Source: Clusia tigrina (taxonomy: Eukaryota; Arthropoda; Insecta; Diptera; Clusiidae). From it: a DNA stretch of 64,000 nt. Where the stretch lies: positions 17,865,856-17,929,855 of the forward strand of contig OV050032.1 of assembly GCA_920105625.2 (NCBI GenBank), given 5' to 3'. How positions within the stretch are numbered: the first letter of the stretch is position 1; each line of letters begins with the position of its first letter. A program made the position numbers and the translations under genes. The notes beneath the pieces were generated by a model. The model made no database searches. It was not told the origin of the DNA and saw only the letters and a program-made list of their open reading frames with translations. Below are positions 26,398-38,800 of the stretch, piece after piece.

Positions 26398-26442
26398 TAT
26401 AAATATAATTATATATATATATACATATATAGATATATAAAT
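26132..26442. repeat. Two (TA)n tracts flanking a ~105-bp spacer
   Basis: TA tracts occupy about 26132-26220 and about 26325-26442, with occasional C interruptions. The spacer (26221-26324) is unique sequence. It lies at the broken end of the gypsy-like element. Confidence 0.9.
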
Positions 26443-26444
26443 TA

Positions 26445-27378
26445 CTATATTCTTCATATCTAGAGCCTGTCTATATGTAGGTAAGAGATATAAAATTATA
26501 CAAATTATTCAGCGCCGTTTCCGCGCCGCACCAGAGGCTGGCAAAATACAACAGAGCCCAAATCTCCAACTTCGGCAACCGACAAGCAACGCTTTGGGAG
26601 CACAGTATTTGTGCGAACTTAAAAATACAAATACACAAATAAATAATGAATAATTCAGATGTTATAATGAACATTCGCCTCGAATTCGAAATGCTTAAAG
26701 ACTGCGGAGGAGCGGTTTGGGTGTCTATGGAGAACGTTGTGTGAGTTCACACAGATGAACTTGTTGCGGCTGTGAAGAAGCTCTCTTTAGTAATGCCTTC
26801 CAGAATTACAAATTTATGTGTAAGGAAGAAAGAGCACCACAAAAGAGAAAGAGATAAATGGATAGTAAGAATCAGAGGGAGAGGGAGAAACCGAGAAGAA
26901 GAGTGAAGGTAATAGTGATAGAAATTTAAATAATTCGACATGATACCAAAATCTTAGCGTAACTTCAAGGATCAGATTGAAATCAAATCAGGATAAAAAG
27001 AAAAACACAAGATATATAAAAATTAAAATTGCATTCTAAAATGCTTAGAATTCATCCCAATAAAATATCGAACTCTGAATATTTCTTACCTGGGTATGTT
27101 GTACAAGACTCCAAGCAGAGTAGTTCTCTAAAGATTTTGTTCCAAGTATGGCCCAGTACAGGGAAATTTCTTAGTAAAAAAATAATGGACCTGATGTTTA
27201 TAATAGATTCTGAAGACCTTTACAGAGATTTATTGTACATTTATGCTGTCTGAGGTGAAAAAGGGAGATTGGGTTTGGATCTGGACTTCATCTGGTTAAG
27301 ATTAAGAAAAGCGTGCTTACAAAGATAATGTTTATCAGTGTGTTATATTGAAACAACATAAAAAAGGGTTTAACACAT
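26445..27378. other. No gene seen
   Basis: Noncoding. A purine-rich patch is at about 26820-26930. A 74-codon frame at 27029-27253 has no recognisable domain. Confidence 0.45.
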
Positions 27379-27772
27379 GGAGAAACCCTCGTTACCGATA
27401 GTTTTTTGGATCTATCTGTATACGAAAAACTCATCGAGTTTATATTTAGAAAGATACAAGGGACTTAGATACAAGGGACTTAGGAAAAACTCATCGAGTT
27501 TATATTTAGTAAGATACAAGGGACTTAGCATCACGATTTGTAGACTATACGAAATTAGGGAGCGTCTGTGTTGTCTGAATTTACTGAAAGGCGGGTTTTG
27601 TCAATCTGCGCAGTACAAATAGTTTGAAACTAGCTCTCTGGGCTATTGTTAACAAACCATGCGAGTAGAATCGTTTTTCGAAAACTAGGTCGAAGTAAAG
27701 GAAAGGCGAGTGAGTGGCTCGTTAATGAGAAGTGCAAGTCATTATACTAGACAGACTTTGCTATAAGCTACA
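27379..27772 (+). repeat. Dispersed repeat (family B), copy 2
   Basis: Near-identical to 19964-20331. It differs by an internal expansion at about 27424-27530 in which the 'aaaaactcatcgagtttata' block and the 'gatacaagggactta' block are repeated. It also has a small deletion near the 3' end. The copies are young relative to the other repeats here. Confidence 0.85.
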
Positions 27773-30700
27773 CATGCAAGAGTAAAGGTTATCTCGAAGT
27801 TGATCAAACCCCACTTCAGCTTTATTTCCTGGTTAATAGTTTTACGATTGTAAAATTTTTCTCTCACTATTTCTTAATAGCTCCACTTCCTTCTTCCACC
27901 AATTATTTGGCGCCTAAAGAGGTAGCCTCTTATTACCGATTAGTAGCTGCACCATCAGTAGGCCACCATCAAAGAGCAAAAAGCGAATGAATGAGCGATT
28001 ACTAGGATTTTCGAATGGTGAATTTCAGCTGATTCGTTCCGAATTTTCCTCCGTACAGCACTGACGCTAAGCAGAAAACAAGGGGGGAGCCTATGTAAAA
28101 ATCCATAAAATTTAAATTACTTTCCGCTACTTCACTGACAATTGCCTCCTATTATGAACTTGTCAACGAGAGTCGTAATTGTGGAATGTCCTCATCAGTT
28201 TCTCTTTGACATATGCTTTAAGTCGCTTTGGCATGTCCAAGGATCAATTCAATTCAGGATATTTTCACGTATTGTTACTCCCAAATTTATGACTAGATAC
28301 TGCTTTATGTTTAGTACTTTATGTGAACTGTGAATTTACGGAACCAGTTATTACATGAAACAGAGCTCCAAAGGATGAAATAATTCCCCAATTAAATGCA
28401 TTTAATTGCATCATACAAACTTTTCATGCAGTTGTTGCTTCACAAGGATTGAGTGGATGAATTGAACAGTTGCCAAACATTAGCTGGTAGGGGCATATAT
28501 GAAGGCAGGACACTTACAAAGGCACACATAAATTGACTCATATCTAGCAAAGCATCCACAGCCATGAATTGTATGTGGCACTATAAATTATTAAATCGAT
28601 CTTCCAACCACTTTTCACTTTGGAATCTTGCTTCTTTCGCCTCCAAAGTGCTTTTCGCATTGAATTCTCTATTTTATCTTTAGTTTATATATATTTTAAT
28701 TCGGCACAAAATCACAGCAAGAAAAGAAAAAATTAAACATTTTAATTGCTGTGATATTTCAGAATAAATTTGATAAAATTGGGACTAAAAGAAATTAATG
28801 TATCTTCGATACATACACTGCGCCTGTGCTCTGCTATGCTGACGTATCACATTACGGCAACTTTGAGCAGCGCACGGGGCTGCCTCCTTAAGAAAATCTT
28901 GTCCATTTGCTATTTTACGAGCTAATGATTGTTTCTATGGGTGCGTCGGTGAGTTGATTGTTTCTATGGGTGCGTCGGTGAGTATCACATTTCAAAGCGT
29001 TTTTTATAAATGTTTGCTGCAACTTCGTATAAGTTTCTGAAGTTTATGTTAAATATGCAAAAGTTTCCCACAATTTGATTTTAAACGGTAAAGTTTCGAT
29101 TTCGCTTCCTTGCCCGCACTTTAGTACTTGATGTTCACTTAGCTCGGCGCTATGATGATGCGACTCCATAACAGCGGCAGCACTATGCTGGCTACAGCGA
29201 GCGGACATTTGAATATTTGAATATGATATTTTGCCGCTTCTGAAATTTTCATTTATGTTGTGCAATTAAAATTTCACGTTTGGCATTGTGTTTCTTCTTT
29301 GTGTTGGTGAATCTGTGAATAAACTTTGTTTTTGTTACCCCCTCCCCAAAAGATTAAAATATATATGTATATTATTTACTTTATTCTATTTCATTCTCTA
29401 CTGGGACTATATTTGTGGCATCAGAAACAAACTAGTTTCTGTTTAAGGCATGTCATAGTTTTTTCATTGAAGTCATCAAGAACTTTGTTCAAATATGGCA
29501 CGAGAATGACTTACAAAGCTTCTGGTTTAGTTACGTATTGAGGTACTTATAATCAGTGGGTTATCTAAAGTATGCATTCACGCTGGATCGTCGAATTCGT
29601 CGGCTTCTATGCCAAAGACATTTCTAGGTTCCGGTATCTACGTAGTCCCCATTTCTTCCATATCAGTTGGCCTTCAACAAACAGAAAAGTAACGAACTTG
29701 TGAGCACACTTATTAAGCTTTCATCATATTTTTGAGCCAAGATTGAAACAGTGGAAGCAACATTCTGACACTCCCGTCCACTGATTGTCACAGTCACCAG
29801 AAGGATGCAGCTTATTAGCTTACGATTTCCTGTTTGGTGAACATAAACTTCATAACATTCATAACTTCTACTAGATTCGATACGCCCTGTGTACCTCCCA
29901 TAAGAACAACTCTTGCCATGTTTATATTTATGATAAAAAATAATATTGGTATTAATATATATTTCCTTTATTACTACATTAGTATGCATGCAAAAAATGG
30001 GTAGCATAATGTCACTGACACGCCCACATATTCATAATTAGGACCATGTATAAAATTTATCACGAATAGTCATAACTGAAGATCTGTACAAGATTCTCAA
30101 TGAATTTTATCCATTATCATAAAAATGTAGTACGAAAATTTGTGATTGAAATCAATGTGAACATAATACATCTACTGCCATGCCCACCTTCGCGTGCAAA
30201 CAATAGCTTCATGGAGCAATTTATACGCTCCTTTATTTCTATGAGCGCGGTACTTAGGGTATTTAGTAGTCGATCGAACCCGACTTCAGCTATGGCTACT
30301 TACTAGTTTACTATAAGTCCAGCAGAAACGGGGAAAACAGCAAAGTTTTAGCATAGGTTCAAGTTCACTAATCGGTCCAATATATGCCATTGGTTGAACC
30401 TTATTCAATATGTACTTGGCAGTCATTTGGCGATCAGACCAAGGCGACGTACATCACTACGAGTTGCAACTTTTAGAATCCATCTTAAGCCGCATACTGA
30501 AACTTGCTAACTTGTTGGCTCTTATCCTCAGCAGCTTACAGGATATTTACCTAATCAATGAAACACTTAAACCTGTGAACTACCAGTGACTCCTGCTTTT
30601 AGATCTGAAAAGCAGTAGTAGGATTATTTCAGGCCCTTGTCTCTATGGATAATATAGTAGTCGGAAACTTCTATAATTTAATGGCAGGCCGCTAACTTTC

Positions 30701-32430
30701 TCGCATGATTGTGCGAATTATGTTCAAGAACTTACCTTACTTCTCACTCTTATTCTTCAGGAATAAGTTCCTAACGCGAGACGTTCACAGAATGGGTGTT
30801 GCGCTGCTCCGTGTATACCCTTCTTCTGACTCAGAGGCTTCAACTTCCATATTCAAAGTTAATCGCTCTTTGTCGCAGCATAAACTCCATCGATTCGATT
30901 TGATCGAATTCACTTCATGTTTATCTGCAAGTGACTAGGAAGGACATACATTATGGGCAGAACGGCCAGGCCATAATATACTTTCATTATGTACTTTCGT
31001 ACCATCATCACGTGTCATATGTGACTCCCTCACTGTTAGCTCTCTATTTTACAATAATTGAAGTAATTATTCGACTTTCAAATTTGGTGCCTGTTGACCT
31101 GCTTAAATATTCCGTTCTGGCTGCCTAATAGTGCAAGTAAATTGTGCCCAGGGGCGATTCATTCCAAGCGCCATATCAGTCATTTTAATCAATTTAATCA
31201 CTTCAATTGGTGGCGCGCTGTTTTCACGGATCTGGCTGTTTAGCTCATTAGCTGTTTATTCTTTCACTCTGTTAATAACAACAAATTATACAACAATATG
31301 TTTGGCGGGATTACGTACTCTAGTAGATTTTAAATTGCTGCCTAGCATTTACGTGGTTTGCGCTCAACTCAAATTTGTTACAATTATTTTGTGTAGTTCT
31401 ATTAAATTAATGTTAATTTTTTCCAATTATTATCATTATAATTATCTCTCTTTCATTATTTGGATATTCTTTTGCGCGAAATGGCCCTACTTGCCAAGTT
31501 TTGTGTTATGATGCTCTCTTAAAGCAAAACACAAAGTTTCCAACAACTTAAGTTGTTCTTTGGGCTTTCCCTGCGACCGTCCTCCTGGGTAAGGAGGCGA
31601 ATGCGCTATTTCTACCTTCTTCCCCTCTTCTATTTCTATGTTTCAATGTTGACCTTTGCTTTTTGGTTTGGCTCGCTTTTCTTCGTTGGTCCAATTAAAA
31701 GCTCTTTAGGAAGCAGGCATTTCTTGTATTTTTTGTTTAAATTCCAATACAGAGATGGCACGTACATGGAATTGTTGCATGCTGCCAGCACAATGAGCGC
31801 CACTTTACATTCCGTGACAGCGAGCCTAGCGAGCGCCAAGTGCTCTGGCTCACATATGTATGTTTCGCTCTACTTGCGTTTCGTTACAATGGAGTTTTCT
31901 TGCAAATACAAAAATTGGATTTTGTTTCTAAATCGTTTTTGGAATTTTAAACACCATTCAACAATGTGCCCAAGTTTTGCCACCCCTCTAAATGGACAAA
32001 TAAATTTAATGCCAGTTTAATTTTATTCGCTTCGTATTTTATTCTTTTTCTCTATTTTAAGGACGATTTTTCAACTGCTCGATAAATAGTTGACACGAGT
32101 ATATAGTTATATATCATATAAAGGCTTTTGACATTTGCAGTAGTCAGATAAAAGCTATATCGAGAATGTGGCATATCTGAAGCTGACTTTTGTTAACAGA
32201 ATGTAGTACATTTTGCGAGAGGTTATTTTTGCCAGAATAAGTCTGTCAATAAGAGTTTTTGACAGAACTACTATAGCCAGACAGAAAAATTGTCCAAAAG
32301 TCTGTGAACTCCTCTACCCGAAATTACTCCATGCGGCTCTAGAAATTTTACGAGATATTTCGGAGACTATTTAAGTTGAAGAAAAATATTTAAATATTTA
32401 TTTGCTAGAGACTTGTGTATTTTAAGTGTA
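27773..32430. other. No gene seen; contains one 29-bp tandem duplication and possible family A remnants
   Basis: A 29-bp unit starting 'gattgtttctatgggtgcgt' is duplicated in tandem at 28927-28984. Diverged family A-like phrases in minus orientation ('acgcccac', 'cgccctgtg.acctccca') appear at about 29640-30050. ORFs at 31131-31511 and 31553-32020 are hydrophobic or Phe/Leu-rich and lack any domain I know. They look like chance frames in T-rich DNA. Confidence 0.45.
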
Positions 32431-32439
32431 GTAAGTAGA

Positions 32440-33420
32440 ACATCTTTTCAGAGGGAGAGGAAAAAAATAGTAGAGAGATATGATAAAGTTAGGAGAGAGA
32501 TAGGAGAGATATATGAGAGAGAGAGAGAGATAGGAGAGATACATGAGAGAGAGATAGGAGAGTGAGGGAGAGAGTGAGAGACATGAAAAAGGAGTGTTAG
32601 GGATAGTTGTAGAGAAATTGAGAGACAGAGAGATGGAGAGAGAGAAGCAGGGAAAAAAACCGAGATAAAGAGAGGCCGAAAGAGAGATTGGAAAAGAGAG
32701 AGAGAGAAAGGAAGGAAAATACAATGAGAGTAAAATATTGGGACAGAATGGTAAAGATAATATAGATAGAGAGAGAGAGAGATAGAGGTAGAGAGAGAGA
32801 GAGAGAGAGATTGAGACAGAGGGAATGTGAGATTTGGAGAGAAAGTTAGTGAGGGGATGGTGAAAAAGTCTATGAGATTGTGAGAGTCTACGAGAGATAT
32901 GACAAATGAGTAATAGAGAGGAATGAAGATAAATTTGAGACAAATGGAGAGTTAAATTGAAAAGAAATAGTGGGAAAAATGGAGTGAGTAAGGAGAATAG
33001 AGCGTGGGAGATTGAGGTAGAGAGGGACAAGATGGGAGCGGAAAGAATTAGAAGAGGAGAGAGAAAAAAAATAGAGTGGGAAAAGTAAAGAGAGTCAGTG
33101 AGAAGGAATGCGTTATAGAAGGAGATAGAGAAAGAAATAGAGACATATAAAAATAAGTAGATTAAGATTTAGAGAGATAAAGATATAGGAAGAAAGAGAG
33201 GAAGGGAGAGAGAAAAGAAGAAAGTAAGATAAAAGCGAAAGATAGAAAGAGTTAGAGAAAATGAGATGGAAAGAGAGTAAAATGAGAAAAAAAGAGAAAT
33301 ACAAATATATAGCGAGATATAAAGAAAGTGAGAAAAAGTTACAGAATAAGATTGAGAAAAAAAGAAATATAAATAATACAGATAGAGAGACTGAAATATA
33401 GTGGAAAGGTGCTATTGAAA
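32440..33420. repeat. ~1-kb polypurine/polypyrimidine tract, (GA)n-rich
   Basis: The plus strand is almost all A and G, with repeated 'gagagagaga' stretches and only scattered pyrimidines. The 202-codon Ser/Leu-rich frame on the minus strand (33030-32422) is a product of this bias. Such tracts can adopt triplex DNA and bind GAGA-type proteins in flies. That role is inference. Confidence 0.9.
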
Positions 33421-33599
33421 GAGAGTGATAAGTAATTTATTTTGTTGAAAGGAAAACTCAACACCAAAACCAGTAAAGAAAGGTGAAGTCGGAACCGACT
33501 CCGGGATACCCTCTTGCCTTACATGTGCGTACGTGTTAAACAATGGTGATATGGTTTCTATATAACACAATAAAATTGTATCCTTGTAAGCACGCTTTT

Positions 33600-34385
33600 C
33601 ATACCTATGAATTGTATTTTCTGTAATAATACACCCATTATACGAGGTGGCATCGCAGTCATAGTGCGTACCAACATCAAACATAGTGAGGGTGTGAAGC
33701 TAACAACTGATGAATTTGAAATGACTTCTATTATGATCGAAATGGACCACCAATGACAATTGCCGCGGCCCAGTATTACACACGTCCTTTGTCTTACACA
33801 AATCATTAATGTTTCAAGCTAAGATACGTTCCCACCTTCTGGAAAGTGACTGAAGCTATAGTGATAGCTAAGTCTAGAAAGACTCCTCATGAAGTCTCTT
33901 CGTACAAGCCAATTTCACTAGCCGATATTATTGAAGATCCTGCAAGAAATGCCAATAATTGAAGAGAGAAATTTTAGAACCAAATACTCCAGTATTGCAC
34001 AAGTGCATCGAATCGTCAACATAATAAATAATGATCTAGAAAAAAAAGAAGTTTGCTATGCAGTGTTCCTAGATGTATATCAGGCGTTTGACTAGGTCTG
34101 GCATGACCGCCTTATTCATAAGCTTCGTAAGCAACTGCCAGAACAATGTTGCGATTTCCTCTCAATTCATATTTATCAAACCGCTACTTCCGTATTAAAC
34201 AGCAATACTCCTATTCTAATCCAATACAAATAAAAGCTGGAGTGCCCCAAAGAAGCGTCCTAGGACTTATGCAGAACCTCTTATATAAAAACGATGTTCC
34301 CTCTGTTGCAAATTGTGAAATTGCCTATGATACTGCCTTCCTTCCCACCAGCAGTGATATAAAAGTGTCTATTTACCACCAATGG
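33600..34385 (+). pseudogene. Jockey-type LINE relic: endonuclease and RT pieces
   Basis: In broken plus frames, 'IRGGIAVIVRTNIKHSEGVK' (about 33637-33700) corresponds to the AP endonuclease core. 'FWKVTEAIVIAKSRKTPHEV' plus 'SSYKPISL' (about 33835-33925) is the start of RT. 'KEVCYAVFLDVYQAFD' (about 34047-34094) is RT motif A with both Asp residues, followed by a stop in place of Lys. A 'KAGVPQRSVLG' motif B follows (about 34232-34264). The block between endonuclease and RT is deleted. Motif C (FADD) is lost or unreadable ('YDTAFL' remains). The same family as 53.0-54.4 kb, but much older. Confidence 0.75.
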
Positions 34386-34490
34386 AATATGTTGAAAAAA
34401 AAAATATTTATATGGGAAGTAGGCGTGGTCTTTGTCTGTGGGGGTTCAGACAGCTATTTGTTTATGTCTTAAGTTTAATCAAGGTATATA

Positions 34491-35760
34491 CGAGGGCAGA
34501 TTGATATTGAAGCTACCTAAGTAGGAAAAAAACATTTTTTTTTTCAAAAACCATTTATTTCTCAACATAGTCTCCTTTTACTTCGACACACTTAGTAAGA
34601 CGATATTCCAACTTTTTTATACCATCTGAATAATACGATTTCGGGAACCCCTCAAAATACGCGTTAGTTTCGGTAATCACTTCTTCGTTTGAGATGAATC
34701 TTTTTCCTGCGAGCCATTTTTTCAAGTTTGAAAACAGGAAGAAGTCACTAGGAGCTAAATCTGGACTATAAGGATGATGATTAACCAATTCGAAGTGTAT
34801 TTCACGTAATTTTAGTATCGTATCTAATGCTGTGTGAACCGGGGCGTTGTCTTGAAGAAAGAGCATTTTTTCTTCTTTAAATGTGGTATTTTTTCCTTGA
34901 TTGCATCAATCAATTGATCCTATAATGCACGATAATACTTCCCTGTGATTGTGGATCCTTTTTCAAGATAATCGATGAGTAATATTCCGTGTGCATCCCA
35001 AAATACAGTGGCCATAACCTTGCCAGCCGATTTCACTGCCTTCGCCTTCTTCGGAGCACTTCCCCCAGCTTCCACCCATTGTTTCGATTGATTTTTGGTT
35101 TCAGGTGTGTAGTGGTGGACCCACGTTTCATCAACAGTTATTAATCGATGTCAAAAATCAATAAGATTACTCTTTATCATGTCCAAACACCGCTGTGAAG
35201 TGGTCTGTCGAACTGAGCAACCGCGGCACCCATCTTGCCGATAGCTTTTTCATATGCAAATGTTCATGCAAAATGTTGAACACACGTTCATATGATATGT
35301 TTACCAATTCAACAATCTCACGCAACTTGACTCGGCGATCATTCATAACGATATCGAGGATTTTCTTGATATTTTCTTCAGTAACCACCTCTTTTGGCCT
35401 TCCTGTTGATGGTATTGTTGCAGTGCTTGTTCGGCCGCGTTTAAATTCAGCAATCCAATATTTTACCATGTAATCTGACGGAGCAGACTCACCGTAATGT
35501 TTATCGAGCTTTTCTTTTGTCTCTTTCGCCGTTTTCCCTTTCAAATAATAGTGTTTAATCACTGCACGAAATTCGCTTTTTCCATTTTTCAAGAAACACA
35601 AAAGTTGCTTCCTTCAAACGACTACAACAAATAAACTAATCGATGAATTTGGGTGACATTTTAACAGCTGACGTTTGACAGATCGCAATTTCTAAAAAAA
35701 AAGTGTTTGTGTTTGTGCTGCCATCTAGCGGTAGGTAGCTTCAATATCAATCCGCCCTCG
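34491..35760 (-). mobile_element. Full-length mariner transposon, inactive
   Basis: Terminal inverted repeats of 28 bp with one mismatch: 'cgagggc.gattgatattga', then 'agctacct', at 34491-34518 and inverted at 35733-35760. TA lies on both sides, as expected for a mariner target duplication. The length of 1270 bp is normal for the family. The transposase inside runs on the minus strand and is broken. The TIRs are well kept, so the element may still have been mobilisable in trans long after its own gene died. Confidence 0.92.
34555..35601 (-). pseudogene. Mariner transposase, frameshifted
   Basis: The N-terminal part (35601-35167) has the paired helix-turn-helix DNA-binding region, with a 'GRPKEVVTEENIKKILDIV' linker. 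A frame change near 35170 follows. The next frame has 'VDETWVHHYTPETK' with the first catalytic Asp, ending at a TAG around 34920. The last frame (34866-34555) has 'LQDNAPVHTA' with the second Asp and 'YSPDLAPSDFFLF' with the third. I count 34 residues between the last two Asp, i.e. the DD34D class of true mariners. At least two frameshifts and one stop inactivate it. It belongs to a different subfamily from the rosa-like copy at 51.6 kb. Confidence 0.9.
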
Positions 35761-35880
35761 TATATATATATAGATATGTCCTGAGCTACCACGTCTCCTT
35801 ATGGTTGATGTAAAATAGCTCAAGCGCACAATTTTAGTATACCCATTCTCCCCTTTTAAGGATAAATGATGTAAACATCG

Positions 35881-38800
35881 CTATTGAAAGTGGGGAGCAG
35901 ATTTATTTATGGTTGGTCTGGATTGATTTGAAACTATAAAAGTAAAAGGCAAACTTTCGCTCACTACCACCATCGACAAGCACATCAGGTTAACCTTCTT
36001 TGTGTTGTTTGATATATTGTTCAGTTTATGTAATCATTGATATAAAATATAGCTAATTACGATTTTAGTACATATCCCAGCGCTATATGAAATGAATTCC
36101 AATTGTTGCCCTCTAGCTACTTCAGGCACCTCACAGTTGACTATGTTTTCTGTCATAATAATATCAAAGGAAAACGCAGATAATGTATGTGAAAATAAGT
36201 TATGTAAATAACTAGGCAAGGCGAAAGTAAGGGACCCAATCACTCCTGCCGCCAGCAGCCACATATACACATATAAAAAATAAAGACTGTGATTGGCAGC
36301 AGCACACAGAGCCAAGTTAATTGCCTGCTGTGCTTTGGCTGGAATGAAGTGAGACTCTTTGAACAAACGGACAAGCAAATTAGCCAACAAGCGGGCCGAG
36401 AATGGTACAGTCGCATTAGCAGCTGGGCCCCTGCTGATATTCCAATAGGGTGAAATAAAAGACTGCCTGCCACAGCCCATAAAAACGTAAGCCGCTTCAT
36501 TTGGTTTCTGTAATTGCATCTTCGTATCCTGAAAATCAGCAACCTTTAAATGTCATTAAGAGGCTCTGATATACTCGTACATCAAGTGTACTATCGCATT
36601 ACTTGTGATTTTTATTTCGTCCACCCTTCGCGAGTGTGGAACGGAAATGAAAGTGAAGGTAACTGAGTGGCAACGGGGGCAAGTGTTGTATGTGTGTCCA
36701 AGTGTATTTGTACAGCGTATGTCGACGATTGTCAATCAATATATGTCACTGACTATGGAACACAATAAATCAAATATTATGAGGCTTGTCGCTTGTAGCA
36801 CAATTGGACGGTATTAGGTATGCAACTTTTCCATTGACGAACCTCGTTTGGTGACACAGGGATGCGAGTAATGGAAGCTGACAGTCCACTGCCAAATTCG
36901 AGTTGCTGCTGTTAAAAAGTTCTTTCATAGAATAATGGATGGAGGATGACACTCTCATAGCAGTGCAGTTTGCGTGCTGATTGATGAAAAACAAAAGTAA
37001 ACAATGCATTTAAGAAATTTTACAACAAGTTTGCTGAAAGTGTAAAAAGTATGCATTGAGTAAAAATTCAACTTCAAATCAGCGGGGATCCGAGCGTTCA
37101 AGGAGGCGCTTTTGTTACACCTCTTTATTGCACCTCACCTAAAATAAATTCCTGCATACGAGTAACAAAGAAAAGGAATCAGAAGCAGAACAAATTCAAA
37201 CTTCTTGCAACAATAAAAACAACAATAATAAGGGAAAAATGAACATCAGCACAATAATGCTCCCAATACTCGAACAATTTCAATTATTGTCCTTGTCCCT
37301 GGCAGGTTCTCTGAAGTTTGTTGCAGCACCAGCAGTTCATTTCGGGCAAAAGTGGCAGAGCGGTACACAAGGCAATCTAACCATCTACTGCTTTTTAGAC
37401 GGACGTCTATGTCTGTACAGCATACCCAATCCTCAGATGCACTATCGAATGCGCAGAATGGAAGTGAGGGCTGCATGCGTGCATTTTCTGGACTGGTGTA
37501 TTGCGGAATTCTTGCGGCTTATGGCATGCCGTTTAACAATTCATCAGCAGTGGACACATAATTGCACTCCCTCCTGTTATAATCCTACAACAATTAAAAA
37601 CCGTTCGATGCAGACTTTCAGTTTGTATGTCAGCTCATGCAAGAATAAGCAATAAAAGCTGTTGAGGAAGAATAGGACAGGTCGATAGGCGGCTGGATGA
37701 ATTTCTGGCTAATGAAAATTAGTCAATAGGAATGGGCATGGATTATTCACTATGCAAGCATCACAACAATGGCGTGTCTGACCAGATAAACTGTTGATCA
37801 GTAGCTCAATATTGTTTTGTAAATTGCTAATTCCAAAACATGAAGCATGATGTGTAGGATGGAACGGAAACAGAGACAGCAATTCGTAACAATGGTGGGT
37901 GAAAGGATTGTGAAGTATATACCGTACATAGTATGGGCAATATTTGTTTCGCTGGTATAAGGATCTAATAATTTCTACCTCACTTAACCAGGCATAGTCG
38001 GAAGAGACTTTATTGTAATATTGTGTCAGCTTTGTCTGGAATGACATACAAGAAATCACAAAATTATATTCAAATATCTTAAAATGCATATTTTTAAGTA
38101 TAAATAAATTAAATTAAATTAAAAAAGTTAATTAATAAGCAACAGTCAGCTAGTTTAAGAACATTTGACAGAGGACACCTCCGTATACCAATACACAATT
38201 GTGGACGATACGTTAAAAGCTGCATCTGCCCAAAATGTATTGGTAGCAAAGTAGAGTGTGCATACAAGAAGGACGAACGATACGTGCCAATAGCAACTTG
38301 CATACTCAAAAATGGTTTGTTCCGCAAGTCATGAAAATTTAAGTTTGCTTCATCACTAATGACATTATTTTCGATGCGATTCCTGGTGCCAACTGACCTC
38401 TCAGCTAAGAAGAATTGGAAAGGGTTTCGAATTTCTCCAATTGGCTCACACTCAGGTGTTTAAATACTTCTCTGGATACTTAAAAGGTTACAATTCTTAC
38501 AACACGTTATTTAACTCCCATGGAAGAAGGATTGGTAAATTTATTTTGGATGTCACTGTTCTTTGTACTCAAAGCAGTGGTTAAATAAATGACCCTCTTT
38601 GTTGTGACCAGTTGCAATACTGCTATTATCCAAATCCTTTCAAAGCTACGTACCGTGCGACTATTGCGAAATATGCTTACATAAATAATGGTAATTATTA
38701 ATAATTTCGTAATTATATGGCAAGATACGGCCTCAAATTGAAAGTTTAGAAAATGTGAATGCAATTCATCATGCACGGAACTGTAGAAGTCAATCAAATT

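Larger units (their letters stand above)
34386..35880 (+). repeat. Dispersed repeat (family A), copy 3, split by a mariner
   Basis: The left part (34386-34490) has 'tatgggaagtaggcgtggtc' and an equivalent of 'agcaatttg'. The right part (35761-35880) has 'gctaccacgtctcc' and 'tagtatacccattctcc'. Joining the two sides gives the block order seen at 18785-19120. The mariner therefore inserted into an existing family A copy. Confidence 0.65.

Noticed and set aside
26031..26402. ORF with long Tyr-Ile runs
   Set aside because: Translation of (TA)n. The same holds for the frames at 22448-22793 and 23581-23793.
31131..32020. Membrane-protein-like ORFs (126 and 155 codons)
   Set aside because: Hydrophobicity follows from T-rich sequence. 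No start context, splice structure or receptor motif was seen.
32422..33030. 202-codon Ser/Leu-rich ORF on the minus strand
   Set aside because: It is a reading of the GA-rich polypurine tract; composition alone explains it.
36034..36519. 161-codon minus-strand ORF
   Set aside because: No domain, and a second overlapping ORF in another frame is equally open; likely chance.
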